Positions 56,778-64,000 of a stretch of DNA of 64,000 nt are shown here, in pieces. Both the position numbers and the translations under genes were made by a program. Under the pieces are notes generated by a model. The model had not been told where the DNA came from, ran no database searches, and worked only from the letters and a program-made list of their open reading frames with translations. This DNA comes from Roridomyces roridus (Eukaryota; Basidiomycota; Agaricomycetes; Agaricales; Mycenaceae), in the NCBI GenBank assembly GCA_029378245.1, contig JARKIF010000083.1, positions 62,001-126,000 of the forward strand, written 5' to 3'. Position 1 is the first letter of the stretch, and the number at the start of each line of letters is the position of its first letter.

Positions 56778-58190
56778 ATGGACTCTGCAGAGGACCTGGT
56801 AAAAGCACGGCCCCTCATGGACACCCAGCATCTCTGAATCGGGCCCTAGGCGGACGATCGCTACATTCTCATCGAGGAAGGCCCTGCATCGACAGTTTCA
56901 CGGTCTTGGGCTGCGTTGGACGAGGAGGAACCGCGATGGATCGTTGCCAAGTCTGCCACTTTTCGGAAAAGGTCCTCTAAAGAGCCTCACGATATCGTCA
57001 AAGAGCTGAGAGTATTGTCGAAACTGTCCCATATCAATGTGAGTCTTCCCCGACGCGTCGACGCGACTGACTTTTTCCAAAGGTTATTCCCGTTCTCTCG
57101 CATTTCAAAGATGCTGCAGCATCCATGCTAACAATGTACATGCCTTACATTCCCTTGTCCCTTTCGCAAATTTTGGCGTCCCCACATTTCACCCCGTTCA
57201 CCCTCACCTCGTCGCCGGAACCTGCACAAGAAAGAGACATGGTCATCTTGACCAAATCCATCACATTCCAAATCCTACAGGCGCTTGCGTATCTCCACGA
57301 CCCAGCCCGACAGATTGCTCACCGCGACCTGAAGCCTGCCAATATCCTGCTCACACCTGAAGGACGCGTTACTCTGATCGACTTTGGTATTGCGCGCGAC
57401 GCCATCGGGGATAGTCGTGGTGATTTATGGCCAGAGGAGCCGGAACGCTTGTACTTTGAAGTGTCCACAGGGTGAATTCCACTCTTTCCTTTCACCACAG
57501 CAGCTCATAACGGAACGCAGGCCATACCGGGCACCCGAGCTGCTATTTGGGACACGCACATACGACGCCAGAACAATCGACTTGTGGAGTCTCGGGACAG
57601 TACTGGCGGAGATGTTCACTGCCCTGCGTCTTCGTTCTGACGACGAGGAAGACACTGACGACCTACCGGTGTACGGCGCACAAGCTGGAGACTCACCTTT
57701 CGTCGTACCACCCCGTCTACAAGTGGGCCAGCCAGATACGTATTGGCTCCGAGACTCGCTTTTCAACGGCCGACGGGGCGAGATCGGACTTGCATGGAGC
57801 ATCTTCAAAATCCGCGGGACTCCAACCGACGAAACCTGGCCCGTACGTTTCCGTTTCGTAGCTGTGCCCTTTAGACGTGACTAAGATCCACTCTAGACAT
57901 TCCGCGATCTACCACAAGCCTCGAGCGTCGAATTCACCGTCGTCTCACGCGCGTCACTAGCGTCGTTCTTACCAAATCTCCCGCCGTCTTCACCAGAGGT
58001 GCTCGACCTCATCGAGAAGCTACTGGCCTACCCTCCGGCTGAGCGACTTCAGGCCGTTGATGCCCTGCACCACGAGTGGTGCAGCGGCTGTGTGGTACTT
58101 CCTGCAGAGTACCCGATGGATAGGGTCGAACGGGCAGTGTTTGAATTGGATGGCGAGGAGCTCAAGGACATCGTCGGTCGGATGTTGTGA
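56778..58190 (+). CDS. CDK-like protein kinase (CAK1/Csk1 type)
   Basis: CMGC kinase resembling the monomeric CDK-activating kinases. A short first exon (MDSAEDL) joins by a 50-nt intron to ADDRYILIEEGPASTV. The glycine loop is degenerate (EGPAST), as known for yeast Cak1. RWIVAKSATFRK supplies the Lys, KEPHDIVKELRVLSKLSH the C-helix Glu, IAHRDLKPANILL the catalytic loop, LIDFGIAR the metal loop. The activation segment ends YFEVSTGPYRAPELLFGTRTY; DLWSLGTVLAEMFTA and the CMGC marker RGTPTDETWP follow. It ends ELKDIVGRML. About six exons, roughly 400 residues. CAK function is inferred from the APE-proximal sequence and loop; another CDK-like role is possible. Confidence 0.82.
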
Positions 58191-58302
58191 ATCTAGTATC
58201 AATGTATCATTGGCATGCAGTCCATAATACACACCGTCGGGTGGAGCACTAGGAGCTTCTGCATAAATTTGCTGGACGGGACATGGACAGGGTAGTTCAC
58301 GG

Positions 58303-58770
58303 TCATGTGATAGGTAATTAGTGAGGTCGCGTTTTCGCCTGCACGGGATAGTTGTCAATTCGAACGCAAGGAAGGCAATATTGAGAGACAGATAATCATT
58401 GATGGGAAAATACGGCGAATCTCTAATAGCTACACCACCACCGACACGTCACACCAGCATACCGGACAGAAACCAAAACCAAAAAGATCCGACAATAAAA
58501 CACCTCCCCGATCGCGATGCGTCCATCCCCGAGGTCCGTGTTGTGAAAATGTTGTCGGAGGAAAGAAGAATAAAAGCCAGTGTCGAAGGCGGGTCGATGC
58601 GGGGGCGCCAGAGTGTCAGGGAGAGGGTGGGACCTCGGGCAAGAGAAGCAGCTCAAGCCGTCGTCCGGTCTCAGACCAATGACTAGACATCTTCGCAAAC
58701 GACAAATGGGTGCGAGTGAAGAAGAGAGGATAGTTGAAGGAGAAGTGGTGGTGGTGGTGGGTTCACGTGT
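58303..58770. repeat. Conserved 3' flank of M copy 3
   Basis: Matches 39898-40381 along its length and 33402-33745 over the last ~340 bp, including the minus-strand open frame and (GGT)n. Confidence 0.8.
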
Positions 58771-60043
58771 TCATGCAAGCTTCTTCTTGCCGCGCTTGTA
58801 GCGCTCCTTTGCTCGCCGCACACGATGAATTGGAGGCGGGAAAATGATCCGTAGGGCAGACCAGACACCAGGTATCTACGAAATGATGATGAGCAATGAG
58901 ACGACTTGCAAGGGAGTGAACGTACATTGCGGGCCAGGAGATCGACAATGGTCCCATTGAGGAAGAGACCATAGACGATGTCGACGCAAGGAACGTCCAA
59001 AGGCAGCACAAGCACCTACAGAAACTGATCAGAAGTGGAAAGAATGGGAGAGTAGAGGACGCACCGTCGGTAGTGCGAGGAGAAAGGCCTCGACGAACAT
59101 ATTGTACCATGAGCGACTCGCTGCTTCACGAGCTAGTCGTGCCTTGAGCCGCTGCCGCTTGAACAGTTTCTTTTTGCAAGTGTAAGGAGCAGGCGTAGGG
59201 TAGATAATTCGGCGAAGCGAGCGGGGAAGGGCGAGGATGAATAACGAGGCCAGGGAGCGGTCGAGGGCGACGGCATGGAAGACATCGAGGAGGGATACGT
59301 CGAGGAGGCTCACGAGCTGAGGAACTAGTTAGATGACGGAAGCAGCAGGTAGGATGACACGTACGATGGGGAGGATGGGACTCTGGAGAAGCAACGATGG
59401 AGCCAAGGGGAGCCTTTGAGGAATCTGGAGGCATTTAGAACAAATCCAAAAGAGGGTGGAAGAAGGGACGTACCATGGCCATAGGGACCATTGTAGCAAC
59501 ACCAATGATGACAGTGAGAAGATATTGGGGTTCGCCGAGTAGTATGCCGTCGAATGCGAGAAGCCCTGCTACGACTACGAACGATGCCAGCAGCTTGATC
59601 CAAACGACGCCCGTCTTGCGCTTGAGTAGCCGCGGGAGTGCCACGGTGGCGGTGAACACGCCTTCGACCTCCTCGAGGCTGGCGAGGTCGAAACCAGCAA
59701 TGTTGGGGCTGGCGAGGTGGCTACTGGCGAGTTTGAGGGTGGCGGGCTCGGTATGGGTGAGAGAGGCACTGGCGAGGTCGAAGCTGACCGAAGGGTGGAT
59801 GTTGACCTGGGCGAGGACGGGAACTATGTCGAGAGGGCCCTGGGCGAGTACGATGGAGCCGTTGGTGAAGGCGTTGGCGGGGCTGAAGGGCAGCACGTCG
59901 GGCTCGTAGTCGTCCCACCAGCAGACGGGGTGCCGAGGGAGCACAGGCACGACCTCGGGAGGCTGGAGGGTTCTCGGGGTGTGGACGGAGGAGAGGAAGG
60001 AGAATGCGGAGAAGGCGAGGAAGGAGGCTTTGCGGAAGAACAT
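58771..60043 (-). CDS. M protein copy 3: secretory-pathway membrane protein
   Basis: ATG 60043 opens MFFRKASFLAFSAFSFLSSV, an in-frame signal peptide, followed by HTPRTLQPPEVVPVLPRHP, WWDDYEPDVLPFSP and the FDLAS-rich lumenal region. Helix WIKLLASFVVVAGLLAFDGI and a second hydrophobic stretch (YLLTVIIGVATMVPMAMV) follow. Later exons encode the basic KKKLFKRQRLKAR loop and RVRRAKERYKRGKKKLA. TATAAAA at 60093-60099. Reading frame intact, so with copy 1 it is likely functional. No family recognised. Confidence 0.6.
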
Positions 60044-60939
60044 GGTCGTTGTGGTTAAGATGAGGGAAACACACTCAAACGAATGGCCCCCATTTTATAC
60101 CAAACACTCGCGTTCCGTCACAGGCAGCGCGTCTTCAACAAACGCGATCGGGAATGCAGAGTCCGTTTTCGGAAATTTTCGCGGCTGTGACCTTGTCTCC
60201 CGGAAACCTCTTGCATAGATTTTGTGTGCTTTGGATACACTTCACTGGCACGGGTCCTTCATGTCACACGAAAGAGGTCGAGAGGTTGCCGAATGGGATA
60301 AAAAATCGGTTCAAGAGGCTTCAAGAGGGCGATATAGTTGCCCGCGTTCATTTCGAAAACAGGTGGAGTACATTGGTGGTTCGAGCACTTGAGCCGTCTG
60401 CACTGGTGAGTCTGGGGTGCATGGAGCGTGAAAGCAAGAGTGAGCGTCGACTGATCCGAGCCGAAAGTCCGACTTGTTTTGCTCTCTCAAGTGTCTGGCA
60501 ACAAATCGAGTCCCGGTTTGCAGATTCTGCTCCTGGGCCTCCATGAAATTCCGCCAGAGCCACTGGAGGAGTTAATCTGACCTCCACTCAACAGCTCGGT
60601 GCTCCAGCCGGCCGGATTTCCCTCGAAGCAGCGCGTTCAACCAGCTTACGCTCCTCCTAGTTCAAACTGTCCGTCTAACACTTGAATGAATGCCTTGAAC
60701 TCCCTGCCCAATTCTGCGAAACGCGACTGTCATTTGGCTACCAGTACTCAACTATCCAGCGCTCTCCCTAATGCAGACTGTACTTTTATCGCTTGAATGA
60801 ATGTCTTGAACGCCGTCCAAGTCCGCCACAAATGCGACTCTGTCCGAAAAGTCTCGAAAGGCAGCAAACAAATCAGATTCGGCGCAAGGACAATGACCCC
60901 GTGGCTGCCAGGTACCGACACAAGAGTACTGACTGCACG
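60044..60939. other. M3-N3 interval without a passenger gene
   Basis: The first ~240 bp are the conserved M promoter. The rest shows no gene; two TTGAATGAATG(C/T)CTTGAAC elements occur at ~60682 and ~60791. Confidence 0.5.
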
Positions 60940-61750
60940 AAAATCTCCTCTACACTACCCCAGGCCGGAGAGTAGTACCTGCTGGATGGGCGTCAGTAAT
61001 GATTCATTACTGAGTGGGTTAGGGCAAGAGAAAGCTCGAGTGGTTGGTAAAACACGTCGTGCACGATGGGGCCACCTCCCAAAGTGTCGTACGTGCGGAT
61101 GAGGAAGGGCATGAGGCGACGGAGGTAGGTGATAACTCTTTTTTCTCTCTTTTGTTTTTTAAATCAATACCCCCAGGACGAAGCAGCAGGTGCACGCTGA
61201 CGATTCGGTAGTGTCCAAAGACACATGCCATGAGGCAAAGCCCTAAGTCACACACTCGTCTGCAGAGAGGCACCGTGTGGCGCCCTCGCCGAGCGGTCCT
61301 ATGAAAGGAACGTGCTACACTGCGCCAGTCCGGGGGTAGAATGTAAGAGGTAGGAGCCGACGAGGGAGCGCGCGCATGGAATACATTGCCCGTTAGGCAG
61401 TGACCCCACAACACTTTGCCTATAGAAGTTATAGGCAGAGGACCATCGACATGCACGCGCTGGGGCACCCCCGTCGAACTGTCCGTCGCCGACCATTCGT
61501 GGTTTGGTGTGGGCCACTCGAGACTCTCCTCGCTCACGCCAGAGAGAGAAAGGATGATAATAAAGCTAACCCACCTCGACGACGAGCTTGGTGAGGGCTT
61601 TCAGGGCTTGTAGAAGTTGAGGGAGGGTATGGGTCAGCGAGAGGGCGTGAGGGTCGGGACAGGAGGAAGGGGAGGACGGTGGTAGGAAAGAAAGAGGCGT
61701 GGTGGGTCCCATCAGCGCTCGAGAGTCTTAAATGGGTCCGTGTCGTGTGG
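60940..61750 (-). repeat. N block copy 3
   Basis: First exon (ATG 61712) is open: MGPTTPLSFLPPSSPSSCPD...ALKALTKLVVE. Second exon open: EESLEWPTPNHEWSATDSS...GKVLWGHCLTGNVFHARAPSS. After it a G-run is 5 long (7 in copy 1, 4 in copy 2), changing the downstream frame, and the terminal segment is disrupted by small deletions. Confidence 0.5.
60993..61013. repeat. Perfect 21-bp palindrome in N block 3
   Basis: Same arms as 36865-36885, central base T on this strand. Confidence 0.85.
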
Positions 61751-62087
61751 TTGTGTTTGTACCCGATCGCGTCTTGACGCCTCTCATCCTTTGACCACTG
61801 TGTGCAGTAGCCTGCAGAATCATCTGTTTAATGGTGAACGGCCCAAACGGTCCCTGGAGCAAGACCCACCAGTTCGAGAATTGAAAAAAAAAAATCAAAA
61901 ATTCCTCCACCAATTGAGAACGATCACAAATCGCAAGCCCAGAACGGAAACAAAGCAGTTTGCTACATAGGACGAGGAAAGATTGTCCCTTCCATGCTAT
62001 TTATTTGTTTTTAAACGGCCAAAGTATCCAATGTTCCTCGTAAAGGCTACAAATGTCCGAATACAACTCTCATAACAAATCTCAACA

Positions 62088-64000
62088 TCACAAATCACCC
62101 TCCTGCATCATCTCAGCCACCCTCAAGCCAATATTCGTAGCCATCGCGAGGAACAGCACAAGACACAGCAACGTCGGACCGTACTTGTCATAATACAGCC
62201 CATTGGCACGGTGTGCCTTGAGCTGATACGCCCGGAACACAAAGATGGTGGCCGAGTACGCTATGGCGAGGAGGGCTGCAAATGTGAACATCCCTGCGGC
62301 AATGAGCCCTCGAGAATCATCCGGTGAGGTGAAATTAAGCAGCGTCGTCGCTATGGTCCCAATGAATACGGCGTTGTTGAGCCATTTCTACAAAGTTAGG
62401 TCAGTAAAAGTACAATGAGGAATCGTTGGACTTACGAGGAACGTCCTCTCCGCTGCAAAGTAAACCTTGGGCTCGATGCGGACAGGGACTGAGATACGTT
62501 TGCCAGGTGGAGCCCGGAATTCTCTCGAAATCCGACGCTCGTCATCAACCCTCTGCGTTAACGGGTCATCCACGTCCTCATCGTCATCCTCCTCAGGCGC
62601 AGGCCGCGTCTCCCCCTCCTCTTCCTCCTCCTCTACATGCACCGAAATTCCACGCCTCGCCTCACGCTCACGACTCAACCGATCTCTCAGCGTCTCGTCA
62701 AACGCGACGGACGGAGCCAGTGGGTCGATAGACAGCGCCCTCGGCTTGTTGTTCACAATCGGCACTCCAACCCTGCCCCGCATACCCGCCTTGACCGCAG
62801 CCTCCGATTCATCATCCGCATCGCTCTCTTCCTCTTCATGGAACCTCCGACTGAGCACACTCCGGCTGCTCGTGCTCGCCGGAAGCCCTTCCAGTGCCGC
62901 AGCCTTGAGGTTATGCTCCCGGATCGCAATAGCCTCGGCAACCTCCTTGCCGCTCAGTCCCGTCCGCCTGCCCTCGTCCCTGGCAGGTGCAAGCTCCCAG
63001 TCGTCGTCCTCCTCGCCCTCGGAAAGCGGCTCGTGGTACGTGGCCTCGTCAGTGGGAGATACTGGAGATTGTGGACCCGACTTGACGTGGTCCGACGAGG
63101 TTTTTGAGGAAGAACCTCCAGGCGAGGTGATGACACTTGGGCGCTCGATAACAGCGAGGTAGCCCGTGTCGGGCTTGAGAATGTCCGTGTCCACTATGTA
63201 GTCGGTTTAGCAAATCAAGCTTTGAAAGAGCTAGAAGACGGACTTTGAGGAAGCCAAAATGGAACGAGATCTACTCGGTTAGGTAAAAGGGTGGCGCATC
63301 CATGGATGAATTTACTGCATCGTGGTGAGGACCGATGAACGTGCGTTAATAAAGTGAAAAGACGAACGAGAACTTGGGAACGGCTTCGACGAGGTGGGAC
63401 TGCACGAGGTCCATGACCCACTTTGGTGGTTGCTGTCCGAACTGCGTTTGCAACTTGACCTCCAGGACGCCATATCTTTGAATGCTAGTGAGCAAGCTTC
63501 AAGTGGGATTGAGAAAGCAACACATACTTGAACAGTTCCTTGTCTTCTGGCGACACTTGCTCGAACGGATGGTCGATGCCAATGTCGGTGCGGCGCCAAT
63601 TGTCTCCCGAACGAGTTTTGCCATCCCAGTTATCCTCGCGAATAAGATCCAGCTCCGTGTCGAGCGAAATTCGGACACGAGCATCACCCGGTAGCTGGAA
63701 CGCCGTCCGATTATAAAACGAGCGCATCACTGCCAAGGGCTCAAAAACTTGTCTCAACGCAAGAAAAGAAACAACTCACCAGGCTGGAGTTTTCGGGTGA
63801 GGACGGCATATTGCACCTCATTCGCAAGCTGGATCATCGAGTCGACCTCTTGCTGGGTCTTTTTGCCCTTTTTGACGAGCTGCTGGAACTCGGCATCGAC
63901 GGTGTACTCTCCGCGCAAGAACGCATTGACGAGGTGTTCTTTGATCGGGAAACGCGCCTTGACGGATTTTTCGCCCGTCCAGTCTTCACGGTGAGTCTTG
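62088..64000 (-). CDS. VTC4: Vacuolar transporter chaperone VTC4-type polyphosphate polymerase, 5' end outside window
   Basis: Vacuolar-membrane complex subunit that makes polyphosphate from ATP and moves it into the vacuole. The visible part starts within the catalytic tunnel domain: [109 protein letters not shown], and [15 protein letters not shown]. Basic residues and EVKLQTQ typical of the active VTC4 subunit are present. A ~200-residue acidic, Ser-rich linker follows, then [17 protein letters not shown] and three helices (DUF202-type), ending [11 protein letters not shown] at 62088. The SPX domain should lie beyond 64000. Assignment to VTC4 rather than VTC2/3 rests on the catalytic motifs. 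Confidence 0.9.

Noticed and set aside
62467..63162. 231-codon plus-strand Ser-rich open frame
   Set aside because: Antisense of the acidic linker of the VTC4 gene, where GAG/GAC codons read as CTC/GTC on the other strand.

Overview
The window is nuclear DNA of a filamentous fungus, almost certainly an agaricomycete basidiomycete. Nearly every gene is split by 45-60 nt GT-AG introns, genes are packed tightly on both strands, and several families are basidiomycete-typical (DUF6534-type seven-helix proteins, AAA-ATPase-like/PD-(D/E)XK proteins, BTB proteins). No rRNA, tRNA, CRISPR array or intact transposon was recognised. Exon joins were worked out by eye from splice signals, reading frame and protein continuity; no similarity search was run.

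Left part (1-20.6 kb) is mostly housekeeping: a glycosylated fungal membrane protein with a second tandem module cut by the window edge; a coiled-coil protein divergent from 3-hydroxyanthranilate dioxygenase (NAD+ synthesis); an FCP1-type phosphatase; lanosterol 14-alpha-demethylase CYP51; an unknown acidic protein; the GLFG nucleoporin NUP49; two tail-to-tail arrestin paralogs; and an STK16/Env7-type kinase.

Centre (20.8-33 kb): three diverged copies of an AAA-ATPase-like + PD-(D/E)XK protein in which different copies keep different halves of the catalytic machinery. They are followed by a nucleolar-looking basic protein and a mitochondrial RNB exoribonuclease that start 53 bp apart.

Right part (33.4-61.8 kb) is a duplication landscape. 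A composite block (a conserved 3' flank, a membrane-protein gene called M here, and an upstream block called N here) occurs three times in the same orientation. The M-N intervals hold a BTB gene, a short-chain dehydrogenase, or no recognisable gene. One M copy is frameshifted and one N copy has an early stop. Between the second and third blocks lies a tandem array of three DUF6534-type genes, each with a 14-nt microexon at the same place, then an ankyrin protein (two more microexons) divergent by 83 bp from a CDK-like kinase. The window ends inside a VTC4-type vacuolar polyphosphate polymerase.
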